Shown one piece after another: positions 33,302-42,658 of a stretch of DNA of 64,000 nt. The stretch comes from Bacteroidales bacterium UBA3743. GTDB lineage: Bacteria > Bacteroidota > Bacteroidia > Bacteroidales > Paludibacteraceae. Location: contig DFGT01000030.1 of NCBI GenBank assembly GCA_002371265.1, forward strand, positions 135,703 to 199,702. Direction: 5' to 3'. The notes under the pieces were generated by a model, which did no database searches, had not been told where the DNA came from, and was given only the letters and a program-made list of their open reading frames with translations. The translations under genes and the position numbers were made by a program. Within the stretch, counting starts at the first letter, position 1; each line of letters begins with the position of its first letter.

Positions 33302-34483
33302 ATGCAAGATTTCTTCTCTGCCGACACTTTAGCCTTTATCGCCGCTCATCAGGACGATGACGTGGCGAAATTGGCGTTAAAATTCTCGTCGCGCAAGGAT
33401 ATTGATATTCGTGCAGCCTTACAACAGATCGAAGGCCGACAGATCGCAAAATCAAAATTGCCTTCGTTTGCAAACGCAGAAAACATAGTTTATCCCGTCA
33501 AGCTCTCCATGGAGCAGTGTTCTTCTGAGAAGACGGCAATATACAAGCAGTCGGTCGCTGGCGACGGTGCATCCATGATAGATCTGACATCCGGATTCGG
33601 AATAGACTTCTACTTCATTTCTCGCCATTTCAAAAAAGCAGAATACGTGGAGCGAAATGCTGACCTCTGCAGAATAGCATCTCATAATTTCAAGTCGCTC
33701 GGTGCGACGAATGTATCGGCGACAAACGCAGACGGCATAGAACTGATAAAAGCATCAACGTCGCATTATGATTTGATTTTTCTCGACCCTGCTCGCCGCG
33801 ACAAAAACGGCAAGAAAACAGTGGAGATAAAAGATTGTGAGCCAGACGTTGCCGCGCTTAAAGAGACATTGCTGAGCAAATGCGACCGCATGATGCTGAA
33901 ACTATCACCTATGCTCGACATCAAATCTGCTGTAAGAGATTTAGGCTGTGTTGAAGAAGTGCACGTAGTAGCCGTAGACAACGAATGCAAAGAATTGCTT
34001 TTCGTATGCAAGAAGGAAGCCTCATTCAAGAGGATCGTGGCGGCAAACATCAAGCCAGATGGAAAGACTGAAATGTTGGAATCAACATCAGCGTCGCCCA
34101 CAGGATGTGCTTCATACTCTGCTCCACTCTCCTATCTCTACGAACCCAACGTCGCAATTCTCAAAGCAAACATCAGCGACTGCTTAGCTTCAGAGAAAGT
34201 TAAAAAGATAGCCCCATTCAGCCATCTGTTCACGTCTGACGAATTATACGAAGACTTTCCAGGAAGGAAATTTGAAGTGGAGAAGATATTTTCGATGAAC
34301 AAGAAAGAGCTCAAAGAAAACCTTGACGGCATAAAACGAGCAAACATCACATGCAGAAATTTTCCACTGCAGGCTGATGAACTTAGAAAAAAACTTGGAA
34401 TAAAAGAGGGTGGAGACAAATATATCATTGCCACCACAGATGAAAACGGGAACCATTTATTAACAATTTGCCAAAAATTATGA
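33302..34483 (+). CDS. Class I SAM-dependent methyltransferase with THUMP-like C-terminal domain
   Basis: A 393-residue protein. The central Rossmann methyltransferase has motif I IDLTSGFGID (about 94-103) and a catalytic-type motif IFLDPARR (about 157-164), as in RNA/DNA N-methyltransferases with D-P-P-like motifs. The C-terminal part (about 300-393) fits the THUMP-like domain found with this family in Bacteroidota. An RNA substrate is likely by analogy, but unproven. It is cotranscribed with purU. The end is read through into a short spacer before the next outer-membrane protein. Confidence 0.82.
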   Translation: MQDFFSADTLAFIAAHQDDDVAKLALKFSSRKDIDIRAALQQIEGRQIAKSKLPSFANAENIVYPVKLSMEQCSSEKTAIYKQSVAGDGASMIDLTSGFGIDFYFISRHFKKAEYVERNADLCRIASHNFKSLGATNVSATNADGIELIKASTSHYDLIFLDPARRDKNGKKTVEIKDCEPDVAALKETLLSKCDRMMLKLSPMLDIKSAVRDLGCVEEVHVVAVDNECKELLFVCKKEASFKRIVAANIKPDGKTEMLESTSASPTGCASYSAPLSYLYEPNVAILKANISDCLASEKVKKIAPFSHLFTSDELYEDFPGRKFEVEKIFSMNKKELKENLDGIKRANITCRNFPLQADELRKKLGIKEGGDKYIIATTDENGNHLLTICQKL

Positions 34484-34549
34484 CAGCGGCAAAACAAAGG
34501 CTTGCCATGGCATACTTTTTGCAGTGTTTTGAGTGAAACAATAAAGAAA

Positions 34550-35200
34550 ATGAGAAAACTATTAACAGTAACTTGTGGCATTTTATGTGCTTCATTAGCT
34601 TTTTCCGCCCCTGCAAAAGGCAGCAAAAAGAAAGGTGCAAGTGCAGCATTCACAGAAGGCAGTGTGGCGATGGACATCACCATCGGTGCACCGACTCAAT
34701 CAGGGACAGAGCATAAAGAAGTAATGATTCCACCTCTATCTTTGTGCGTAGACGGAGGTTTGACAAGTTTGGGCAAAAGTGGCAAAATGGCAATATCTTT
34801 AGGAGGTATGGCGAGCTACTACCTATATGATGTATGGGGTTACAAGTACGGTTACAACTATCACGGATATTACTATCACACCAATCTATTCTACGACGCA
34901 GAATTACACAATATTTTCGTGGCATTCCGTGGAGCTTTCCACTTTGACCCAACTGACAGAATAGACGTCTATGCAGGTTTGCTTATGGGTGGACACTGGA
35001 AGATCTGGAACTATGTGGAAGACGTAGAATTCTACAACTATTTCGGAGAGAATCCAACCCGTAACAAGTTCAGCTTCGGTCCATTCATTGGCGCAAGATT
35101 TTTCGTAACCAGTGGATTCGGTTTCAAAGCTGAGTTTGGAACAGATTCTGGCAACGGAATTCCTTATGCACAGGCTGGTATCACATTCAAAATAAGATAA
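34550..35200 (+). CDS. Outer-membrane beta-barrel-like protein
   Basis: A 216-residue protein with a signal peptide ending near AFSA (about 20). A Lys-rich mature N terminus follows (KGSKKKG), then alternating aromatic strands (YYLYDVWGYKYGY, FVAFRGAFHF, GVTFKIR-like end). The pattern suggests a small eight-stranded barrel ending in a strand with a charged C terminus. No named family is recognised. An upstream in-frame start at 34502 exists, but 34550 gives the signal peptide. A strong terminator follows. Confidence 0.7.
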   Translation: MRKLLTVTCGILCASLAFSAPAKGSKKKGASAAFTEGSVAMDITIGAPTQSGTEHKEVMIPPLSLCVDGGLTSLGKSGKMAISLGGMASYYLYDVWGYKYGYNYHGYYYHTNLFYDAELHNIFVAFRGAFHFDPTDRIDVYAGLLMGGHWKIWNYVEDVEFYNYFGENPTRNKFSFGPFIGARFFVTSGFGFKAEFGTDSGNGIPYAQAGITFKIR

Positions 35201-35264
35201 TCCATATCACATCGGTAGATCATTATACATTCATTTATAAAGAGCTATCAATATTAGGCATGTC

Positions 35265-35305
35265 AAGCGGCACCTCATTCTCTTGTTTGAGGTGTCGCTT
35301 GGCTT
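35265..35305 (+). terminator. Terminator of the barrel protein
   Basis: AAGCGGCACCTCA and TGAGGTGTCGCTT, 13-base arms with one mismatch, then GGCTTTAAATTTTATTT. Confidence 0.8.
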
Positions 35306-35356
35306 TAAATTTTATTTAAAATTTTAATTGACGTTGCAAAATTCAAAAAGCATCCA

Positions 35357-35364
35357 TATATTTG
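35357..35364 (+). promoter_or_regulatory. -7 promoter box before the Rpn remnant
   Basis: TATATTTG, 70 bases upstream of the remnant's ATG at 35427; probably left over from the intact gene. Confidence 0.45.
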
Positions 35365-35426
35365 TAATCGAAATCGTTTAGTCTGTTTGGATTAGACACT
35401 AGTTAGTACAAAATTAATAACATTAA

Positions 35427-35635
35427 ATGGCAAAATTCATTGATTTGCGATGCGATTACGGGTTCAAATTCTGCATGTCAGACCCGACAATCATGAAATT
35501 CATTCCCAATACAATCCTGAAAGGACGTATGGGAAATATCAACCCATTAGTTTACGAGCGGCGGTCAAAAGGTCACTTCATCTGATTGAAAAGGCTAAGG
35601 TTGGAACTTTTTCCGACGATGAAATGGACATGTAG
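35427..35635 (+). pseudogene. Remnant of an Rpn-family (PD-(D/E)XK) recombination-promoting nuclease/transposase
   Basis: The first 35 codons (MAKFIDLRCDYGFKF then SDPTIMKFI) match the start of Rpn-type PDDEXK transposases, normally about 300 residues long. The frame closes at TGA 35583-35585. A +1-shifted frame carries a segment (LIEKAKVGTFSDDEMDM) that looks like the later helical part of the same family, ending at TAG 35633-35635. Most of the middle, including the catalytic core, is missing. This is a deleted and frameshifted relic, but its promoter box remains. Confidence 0.6.
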
Positions 35636-35695
35636 GAGCATGTTTTATAATTATCACCATTCAAAAAAACAGAAGCGTTAATTTGACGCATTCAC

Positions 35696-36493
35696 ATGAA
35701 ATATTATTTAGCAGCTGTGTTTTTCTTGTTTTCATTAGTAGCAGTTTCTCAAGAAAAAAGCACACACTCTCAATCAATGGGATCAGTATCAGTTTACGAC
35801 GATTACCACACAAACTGCTCATTTTCTGCGTTGCTTGAACAAACTGAGGTTTGTTTTGGCTACCACAACAGTTTTTTTCTGTCGGAATTGGGAGAGACCA
35901 CACTGCACATATCTTTCCCGACATCAAATCTAGTCCATAGCTATACAGTGTCTGCATTTGGTTATTCCGACTATAACGATATCACTGCAAAAATATCATT
36001 GGCTCGAATGTTCACTCCACGAATGAGTGCAGGAATCTCCACAGCATACATTCTTCACCATCACGTTGGAGCAGAAAAAGGAATGTCCGGTTTCATTGTC
36101 TCACCGGGAATATACTGCTATTTTGCAGAAGACAACCTACTGGCTTGCTACGCTGAAATCGGTAGGAAACCTTTGTCTATTGACAATCATAAATTAACAT
36201 ATTCTACATTCGTCGCCTATAATCTCACCATCAACACATACGTCAATTGGGCAACTGAAATTGGCGTGGAAAACAACGATTTCATCGGGCGAATGGGATT
36301 TAGCTACAACGTGGAAAAGGTTTCACTACGTTGCGGGGCGAGCCTGATGCCTATCCGCCCGTCGGCAGGAATAGGATTCGAAATCGACTGCTTTGATTTT
36401 TCATATGCCGCCGATTATTGCAACACACTCGGCACCCGTATGTCACTGGGATTCTGCTGGAAAATCCAAAATAAGAAGAGAAATGCGAAATAG
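35696..36493 (+). CDS. Outer-membrane beta-barrel-like protein preceding the HHH protein
   Basis: A 265-residue protein with a signal peptide ending near AVSQ (about 18). The rest is built of regular amphipathic strands (FFLSELGETTLHISF, MSAGISTAYILHHHVG, MSLGFCWKIQ), as in outer-membrane barrels of the PorP/PorQ kind; a specific family cannot be named. Its last 11 bases overlap the start of the next gene, so the two are coupled. They probably form one complex or pathway in the outer membrane (inference). Confidence 0.7.
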   Translation: MKYYLAAVFFLFSLVAVSQEKSTHSQSMGSVSVYDDYHTNCSFSALLEQTEVCFGYHNSFFLSELGETTLHISFPTSNLVHSYTVSAFGYSDYNDITAKISLARMFTPRMSAGISTAYILHHHVGAEKGMSGFIVSPGIYCYFAEDNLLACYAEIGRKPLSIDNHKLTYSTFVAYNLTINTYVNWATEIGVENNDFIGRMGFSYNVEKVSLRCGASLMPIRPSAGIGFEIDCFDFSYAADYCNTLGTRMSLGFCWKIQNKKRNAK

Positions 36494-38468
36494 TTGGATT
36501 ATAATATTCTTGTTGTTACGTTCCATCGTCTTCGCCAATGAAGAAAGTCTCATTGAAAATTATATGGAGGAGCTGGAGGATGTAGACGACGAAACATATG
36601 TGGATGTGGAGCAAATGGCTGACGAAATCACAGAACTGTTGTCTAACGGAATAGAATTAAACTCCGTAGATGAGTCTTTTCTAAAAAAACTACCGATGCT
36701 CGGGCAGAATGCAATCAACGGAATCCTGCGTCACAGAGAATCGTACCGTCGATTCTATTCGATATATGAATTGAAGAATTGCGACGGAATAAACGAAACT
36801 GAACTGGATTTTCTGAAACAATACGCATATATCAGTGATTGTGACAGTGTAAAACGAGACGACAGTTTCAACCAGATCCATGCCTCATTAACATCTTTCG
36901 CCGGGAGAATATATCCAGACAAATCAGGATATAAGAAAGATGTAAAGAATCCATATCTCGGCAATCCTTGGCAAACTTACCTGAAACTGAAAGTGACAGC
37001 AGGATCGAAAATGTTTATGAACTTCAGTATGGAAGAAGACGCAGGAGAACGATTCTTCAGCACCAACAACGGAATTACAGACTATACGTCGGCAAGCATA
37101 GAATTGCGAAACATTAAGATGATTGACAAAATTATCGTGGGAGACTACCACGTCTCTTTCGGACAAGGATTGGTGATGGGAGGATATAATCTCGGCAAAT
37201 CTAACTGCATAAACGGAGAAATTCTGTCATATGAAGGCATCACACGTCATTCCTCAACTTCTGAATACGGATACCTCAGAGGATGCGGGACAATGATTTC
37301 ACCTACAAAAAGACTTCAAATAAACTCATTTTTTTCACATCAGAAAATTGACGCGAACCTATCAGACTCATCAAGCATCAACAGTTTTAAAACGGACGGA
37401 TTCCATCGTACGGATGGTGAACTTGCGAAACGCAAGAATGCAGAACGGGAGATGTATGGAGGGAACATAAAATGGAAAGAGAAGAAATGGAGTATAGGAA
37501 TTACAGGCGTTTACTACAAATACAATCATCTTCTAACCCCTAACTCACAACCATACAATATCTTTCGTACCCGCAACCGGGCAGACAATTATAATGCGAG
37601 TGTTGACTATAAAATAAAAGTCAGAAATGTTCAGTTATGCGGAGAATACGCAAAATCAGCAGACGGCGGATTTGCCACGGTCAACCATGCCCGAATACAC
37701 GCCAACAGCAGGATGTCATTCTCGTTGGTGCAACGTCTGTATACTCCAGACTACAACGCCGATTTTTCCAATGCATTCGGAGAAAACAGCAGAAACCAAA
37801 ATGAACGTGGCATGTTTATCGGAGCCGACCTACTTCCCTATCCTCACATACACATACGCGGATACATAGACGTGTACAGGTTCGACTGGCTGAAATACCA
37901 AGTCAACGAGCCAAGTGTAGGATCCGACTGTATGGCGACAATAGAGATCGGGTTGGGGTATAACAGAAAACTGACAGCAAAATACCGCAAACACACAAAA
38001 TCACTGACCGACAACAACAGCCATGTGTTTGAGAAAGAGATGCACATCTGGCGGCTGACATACAAAAATGAAAGACGCACCACAATAAACTATAAAACAA
38101 TAGTAGAGGCGAACAAACTGTTTGGCTGGGGATATGTCGCTGCTCAAGATTTATCACTATCGCGTCGCAATAAAAGAGCTAACATCTCCATCAGATACGC
38201 ATATTTCAACGCCGCTGAATATCAAAACAGAATTTATCTCTCTGAAAAAGACGTGACAGGCTACTTTTCAATGCCAGTATTCTACGGAGAAGGGCATCAC
38301 GTCGGAGTGACCGCACAATGGAAAATAACCCCACGTCTACAGATCTATGCCAAATATAGCGGATTGTTTTACACCGACGGCAGGGAACAGATCGGAAGCC
38401 AGACCAACGAAATCATCGACGGCAACAAATCCACGCAAATCAGATTCACAATGGTGTTTTCGATGTAA
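36483..38468 (+). CDS. Helix-hairpin-helix (ComEA-like) protein with large outer-membrane barrel
   Basis: A 661-residue exported protein with a signal peptide ending near VFAN (about 18). An acidic linker precedes a ComEA-like helix-hairpin-helix region (about 45-115: LNSVDESFLKKLPMLG, ILRHRESYRRFYSIYEL). Residues about 130-661 are a long series of beta strands consistent with a barrel. HHH motifs bind DNA non-specifically; an outer-membrane barrel with a periplasmic HHH domain could take part in DNA uptake, but this is inference. The family is widespread in Bacteroidota and uncharacterised. The start at 36483 overlaps the previous gene by 11 bases; the in-frame extension to 36393 would destroy the signal peptide. 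Confidence 0.78.
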   Translation: MRNSWIIIFLLLRSIVFANEESLIENYMEELEDVDDETYVDVEQMADEITELLSNGIELNSVDESFLKKLPMLGQNAINGILRHRESYRRFYSIYELKNCDGINETELDFLKQYAYISDCDSVKRDDSFNQIHASLTSFAGRIYPDKSGYKKDVKNPYLGNPWQTYLKLKVTAGSKMFMNFSMEEDAGERFFSTNNGITDYTSASIELRNIKMIDKIIVGDYHVSFGQGLVMGGYNLGKSNCINGEILSYEGITRHSSTSEYGYLRGCGTMISPTKRLQINSFFSHQKIDANLSDSSSINSFKTDGFHRTDGELAKRKNAEREMYGGNIKWKEKKWSIGITGVYYKYNHLLTPNSQPYNIFRTRNRADNYNASVDYKIKVRNVQLCGEYAKSADGGFATVNHARIHANSRMSFSLVQRLYTPDYNADFSNAFGENSRNQNERGMFIGADLLPYPHIHIRGYIDVYRFDWLKYQVNEPSVGSDCMATIEIGLGYNRKLTAKYRKHTKSLTDNNSHVFEKEMHIWRLTYKNERRTTINYKTIVEANKLFGWGYVAAQDLSLSRRNKRANISIRYAYFNAAEYQNRIYLSEKDVTGYFSMPVFYGEGHHVGVTAQWKITPRLQIYAKYSGLFYTDGREQIGSQTNEIIDGNKSTQIRFTMVFSM

Positions 38469-38479
38469 AAAGAAATGGA

Positions 38480-39022
38480 ATGACAGACAGAGAAATAATC
38501 GAAACAATACTGGAACAAAAAGGTAATGATCTAAGAAAAAGGTTGATTGAATACATTAATCAAGTTAATTTTCATGACTACGACAAAGACAAAAAAATAC
38601 ACTTATGTCCAGGAGCAGAGGATGAAGAAGACTACAACAACCTTATTATCGGTGCCACTATATTGGCAAAAAAGGCTGATGATATTTGGTTTGTCATTAA
38701 TTATGAAAGAATGCCATCTGCAGATTTCATCGTTAGATATGGATTATTGTATAAATACATTGACCAAAAGACAATAAATAGTTTTGATTCAATCGAACAA
38801 ACAATACGGAAACATCAATTGCAAGCAAGACGTTTTTTCTTAAAAATTGCCATTTCTCCATGTCGTGCCAATGATTTTGCCGCACACGTACGAAAATGTT
38901 TCTTTCAAAATGAAAATTTGTCCGAAATCATCATATCTGAAGGAGGCAAATACATCTCCATTCTTAGGAATGACGCAATAAGCAAGAAGTTTTTCGAATG
39001 GGTAAAGAAAAATTGGAAATAA
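38480..39022 (+). CDS. Protein of unknown function
   Basis: A 180-residue cytoplasmic protein with no signal peptide or membrane segment. It is charged and predicted alpha/beta (EIIETILEQKG, IIGATILAKKADDIWFVI, FFEWVKKNWK). Its codons are more A+T-rich than those of the barrel gene before it. It starts 11 bases after that gene and ends at a strong terminator, so it is the last gene of that transcript. No domain is recognised. Confidence 0.65.
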   Translation: MTDREIIETILEQKGNDLRKRLIEYINQVNFHDYDKDKKIHLCPGAEDEEDYNNLIIGATILAKKADDIWFVINYERMPSADFIVRYGLLYKYIDQKTINSFDSIEQTIRKHQLQARRFFLKIAISPCRANDFAAHVRKCFFQNENLSEIIISEGGKYISILRNDAISKKFFEWVKKNWK

Positions 39023-39050
39023 AAAAGCGTAGATAACAACTACGCTTTTT
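39022..39050 (+). terminator. Terminator of the 35.7-39.0 kb operon
   Basis: AAAAAGCGTAG and CTACGCTTTTT, perfect 11-base arms around ATAACAA. Confidence 0.88.
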
Positions 39051-39174
39051 CTGACCGCACTTTATTGTGTTGGGTCCCACAGTAACGTTAACTCTGTAGA
39101 CGGTCTTTCAACACTACAAAGATAACAAATAAGCCATATAAAGCCAATAATCAAAGGCTTTTTCTTTTCAGGCA

Positions 39175-41208
39175 TCATTTACAATACAGCCAACCACCTT
39201 CATTGCATGTTATTATTCCTTTCTCCTTCATGTCTGCAAATTCCCTTTCAAAATCAGCGAGACGGAATTGATATATATGGCGGAGCGTGGCTTCGTTGAT
39301 ATTTCCTTCTCGAAGATGGACACGCAATTTGATTGACGTACGGAAATCTTCTATCTGCATCTTCTGAATCTCTGCTGGAGATTTTTTCCCAAGTTCACGG
39401 CAAACATCACAAGTGCCACACGGTTTTGCCTCAGCATCTCCAAAATAGTGGAGTAGCATCTGGCTGCGACATTTAGTGTTATACTGCACATACTGTATCA
39501 TATTTTCCATACGATAAATCGCGCGTTCCTTTCGAATCTCATACGATTCTTTGGAAATAGCCACATGTTGCGGTTCCTGACGATTGACCAGAAACTCAAT
39601 AAACGTGGCTTGTTTGCCAGGCACATACTTGATGATGCCAAACGAGCGAAGATTCTGCAGTGCATTGTAGATTTGCTGTCGGGAGTCGCCATACACACCA
39701 AGTTCATGGGCTATCTCCGTCTCATCAACAAAGACATAGTCAGCAAACACACCAGGATACAGACGCATAACAGTTTCCATCACACGGTTGGAAAATTCCG
39801 GCACAGTATCATAATCATCACTGTATAAATCATCCCGTCGCACATTGAACATCAGACGAGATGGACGTGTTGCATTCGGAGAGTAGACAAGATAGCCATT
39901 CTGAGAAAGTATGTTCAGACACGACTCCACTCTCTCATATTTATGATTTCTCTCCTTGCAAAACTTCCACAAATCAATCTCCGCATTCCATCCTGCCCCC
40001 TCATGAATCGGGATATTGAGATATCTGCAAATTTCATCATAGACGATTCGGACATAATCTTTCAACGGAAACTCATCATACAGATGTTTTCTAAATGCCC
40101 CAAAGTCCTTATTGTCGTAAAGCAATATAGCAAAGGAATCTTTCTCGTCTCGCCCGGCACGTCCAGCCTCCTGAAAATAAGCCTCCAGATTTTCAGGCAT
40201 ATTATAATGGATGACGGTGCGGACATCTCCTTTGTCGATTCCCATACCAAAAGCATTTGTGGCGACAATCACACGCACACTTCCGTTTTTCCACTTGTTC
40301 TGCTTCTCATCTTTTATACGTGCTTCAAGTCCGGCATGATAGCTTTCAGCGGATATTCCCAGCGAATTCAGACGTGCGGCGATCTCCTCTGTCAGTTTAC
40401 GCGAACGCACATACACAATAGACGAGCCCTGTCCCTGCTGGCTGTCGAGAATACGTTTGATATATTCAATTTTATCATCAGTCCGACGAACAAGATAAGA
40501 GAGATTCTTACGAAGGAATGTTTTGCGGAAAACATTCTTCTCCTTGAATTTCAGTTTCTCTTGAATATCATCCACCACCTCCGGAGTAGCCGTTGCCGTA
40601 AGGGCCAGCACAGGAGTACGCTGTAGCAAATCACGTATTTCACTTATTTTCAAATAAGAGGGTCGGAAATCGTAGCCCCATTGCGAAATACAGTGGGATT
40701 CGTCGACAGCAATCATACAGATGTCCATACGGAAAAGATTGTTGCGGAACGAATCAAGGGAAAGTCGTTCAGGCGAGATATAAAGGAATTTGTATGCGTC
40801 GTAACAGGCGTTTTCAATAACACGGTAGACCTGTTTTGGCTCCATACCAGAATGTATATATGCCGCTTTGATTCCAAGACGCTGCAGATTTTCCACTTGG
40901 TCTTTCATCAGAGAGACAAGAGGCGTAATGACAAGGCAGACTCCATTCTTAGCCATTGTCGGCACTTGGAAAGTGATACTTTTTCCGCCACCGGTAGGGA
41001 GCAAAGCCAATGTGTCTTTTCCAGAACCTATGGAAGTGATGATTTCTTCCTGCATCGGGCGGAAAGAGTCGTAGCCCCAATACTTCTTCAAGATTTCACG
41101 ATACGACAAACCTTCCGATTTGGCATTGTTAGCTATCGGCATTTGAGCCTCACAGTATTGTCGAAGCTGCTCGTCGGTCTGCGGATCTATATACGGAATG
41201 TAAGCCAT
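39175..41208 (-). CDS. recQ: RecQ-family ATP-dependent DNA helicase
   Basis: A 677-residue SF2 helicase. Walker A is TGGGKS (72-77), motif II DESH (169-172), and motif VI lies in QEAGRAGRDEK. The RQC zinc site is CRSQMLLHYFGD plus CGTCDVC near residue 590, followed by a winged-helix-like end. There is no clear HRDC domain. RecQ unwinds DNA in recombination and repair and often works with topoisomerase III (topB at 9402). The start at 41208 is supported by a -7 box at 41233-41240; an extension to 41235 would lie inside that box. Confidence 0.9.
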   Translation of the reverse strand: MAYIPYIDPQTDEQLRQYCEAQMPIANNAKSEGLSYREILKKYWGYDSFRPMQEEIITSIGSGKDTLALLPTGGGKSITFQVPTMAKNGVCLVITPLVSLMKDQVENLQRLGIKAAYIHSGMEPKQVYRVIENACYDAYKFLYISPERLSLDSFRNNLFRMDICMIAVDESHCISQWGYDFRPSYLKISEIRDLLQRTPVLALTATATPEVVDDIQEKLKFKEKNVFRKTFLRKNLSYLVRRTDDKIEYIKRILDSQQGQGSSIVYVRSRKLTEEIAARLNSLGISAESYHAGLEARIKDEKQNKWKNGSVRVIVATNAFGMGIDKGDVRTVIHYNMPENLEAYFQEAGRAGRDEKDSFAILLYDNKDFGAFRKHLYDEFPLKDYVRIVYDEICRYLNIPIHEGAGWNAEIDLWKFCKERNHKYERVESCLNILSQNGYLVYSPNATRPSRLMFNVRRDDLYSDDYDTVPEFSNRVMETVMRLYPGVFADYVFVDETEIAHELGVYGDSRQQIYNALQNLRSFGIIKYVPGKQATFIEFLVNRQEPQHVAISKESYEIRKERAIYRMENMIQYVQYNTKCRSQMLLHYFGDAEAKPCGTCDVCRELGKKSPAEIQKMQIEDFRTSIKLRVHLREGNINEATLRHIYQFRLADFEREFADMKEKGIITCNEGGWLYCK

Positions 41209-41232
41209 ATCTGAATGATTTCTTGTTTGACA

Positions 41233-41240
41233 CAAAGATA
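41233..41240 (-). promoter_or_regulatory. -7 promoter box of recQ
   Basis: TATCTTTG on the minus strand, 24 bases before the ATG at 41208. It lies next to the terminator of the upstream operon. Confidence 0.6.
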
Positions 41241-41242
41241 CA

Positions 41243-41273
41243 AAAAAGGCCGTATCATAAGATACGACCTTTA
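41243..41273 (-). terminator. Terminator of the VTC operon
   Basis: AAGGCCGTATC and GATACGACCTT arms (one mismatch) with a run of As on the plus strand giving minus-strand Ts. It separates the VTC operon from recQ. Confidence 0.78.
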
Positions 41274-41292
41274 TGTTTAAGAAAAAAGATTC

Positions 41293-41949
41293 TTAGAATT
41301 TATAATTATATCCAATCTGCATGTAGTAGATGTTGGATTTAAGTTTATCATCAAACAGGAATCCCGCAGAGACGGAATTGTGTCTGTCGATTTTTTTCTT
41401 AGCTCCGACAGCATACTTTACTCTGTTGCAGTCTTTTTTTGCAATCTCATAGTATGCTTCTGCAGAAATATAAGGATATAGTTTAATTTTTGCGAATTCA
41501 TATTCTACACTTGCCTTTCCTCTGACAATCTGTTTTGGATTCACTTTATGTGAATTGCCATAACTCTCGTCTTGAAATGTCGCCTGATAACGTGCACGAA
41601 GAGAAAACTCAAAGTTTCCAGCATTCGTAGACCCAGTCATGGTTGCGATCGCGCGGTGGTTAAGCAGACAATAGTTCATTTCATTATAAAGCAAAGCAGA
41701 ATAAGCGACGCCTCCCTTAAGATGTTTTTTGATCAGTTTGAAATCTGCTCCCAATGTAGAAGCCAAGCGGTCGAAATGGCTCATGTTTTGAGTTAGGCGG
41801 ACCTCCTCTTCCAAAGAGATGTCTATCTTTTTACTGAGTTTCTTCGACAATTCAACAGATATATTGCCACCAAAATCGTCCTCTGCCGACACAGAAAGTG
41901 CAGCACAGGAAAGAAGCAGCAATACATATTTCATCAAACCTTTCATCAA
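41293..41949 (-). CDS. DUF2490-type outer-membrane protein
   Basis: A 218-residue protein with a signal peptide ending near VSAE (about 22). The mature protein is a set of beta strands with a charged first strand (ISLEEEVRLTQ), FDRLASTLGADFKL and an end with YYMQIGYNYKF, ending in Phe as barrel proteins do. This is the pattern of DUF2490 proteins. It is the last gene of a five-gene minus-strand operon and probably gives it an outer-membrane component (inference). Confidence 0.75.
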   Translation of the reverse strand: MMKGLMKYVLLLLSCAALSVSAEDDFGGNISVELSKKLSKKIDISLEEEVRLTQNMSHFDRLASTLGADFKLIKKHLKGGVAYSALLYNEMNYCLLNHRAIATMTGSTNAGNFEFSLRARYQATFQDESYGNSHKVNPKQIVRGKASVEYEFAKIKLYPYISAEAYYEIAKKDCNRVKYAVGAKKKIDRHNSVSAGFLFDDKLKSNIYYMQIGYNYKF

Positions 41950-41977
41950 ACTTAATCTTTATAGGCACAAACCTTTT

Positions 41978-42646
41978 TTATTCAGTGAAATCTTTAGCTC
42001 TACGAATACCGTCTACAGTATTGATAGATTTGTCGGCAGTCTTATAGTATACCTTTACCAAAGCGATGTCTTTAAGGAAATCGATATGACCTACCTCAAA
42101 CTTTGTGATTTCCAAACCTGTGCGAGCTTTCAAATCAGCCATCATCTCATCATATTTGTCTGGTGTGATAAGATTGATTTTCTCATAAGTCACAAGCTTA
42201 ACATTCACTCTGTCCATCAAGCTGCTGCGCTCCATCACCCATGCAGCTGCGACAAAGATAAGGTTAGTGACAATCAACTCAACGTAAGAGACACTTGTAG
42301 CCAAACCATTGATTACGGCAATACCGATAATCATAAACAAGTATGACATCTCACGAATTGCAATGGCTTCCGTTCGATATCTAACGATACCAAAGATCGC
42401 GAACAATCCAAGAGCCAGACCAATCTGAAGTTTTTCGTGACCAAGCAAGAAGATCAAAAGGAACACAGTGACTGCAATCATAGTGAAGCAGAAACACCAA
42501 TCCTTTCTCTTACTGCGAGAATAATAAAGCCATCCAATGATAATGAATGAGAACAGCATTGTTACGGCAAATCGAACAAGCATCTCAATAAGTCCGTCAA
42601 CATTAATCAACGGAATACCCAAAAGTTCAATTTGAGAAAAATCCAT
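41978..42646 (-). CDS. DUF4956 inner-membrane protein
   Basis: A 222-residue protein with about four transmembrane helices in residues 20-140. A cytoplasmic domain follows (about 145-222) with the RYRTEAIAIREMSYL motif just inside the membrane part, typical of DUF4956. DUF4956 proteins are regularly found next to VTC polyphosphate polymerases, as here (12-base gap). A role as membrane partner for polyphosphate synthesis or transport is inferred from this pairing. Confidence 0.85.
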   Translation of the reverse strand: MDFSQIELLGIPLINVDGLIEMLVRFAVTMLFSFIIIGWLYYSRSKRKDWCFCFTMIAVTVFLLIFLLGHEKLQIGLALGLFAIFGIVRYRTEAIAIREMSYLFMIIGIAVINGLATSVSYVELIVTNLIFVAAAWVMERSSLMDRVNVKLVTYEKINLITPDKYDEMMADLKARTGLEITKFEVGHIDFLKDIALVKVYYKTADKSINTVDGIRRAKDFTE

Positions 42647-42658
42647 GGTATTAAAATT

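Noticed and set aside
39116..39123. Minus-strand TATCTTTG box near 39.1 kb as a promoter
   Set aside because: No minus-strand gene starts downstream; the next gene there is on the plus strand. Probably chance.
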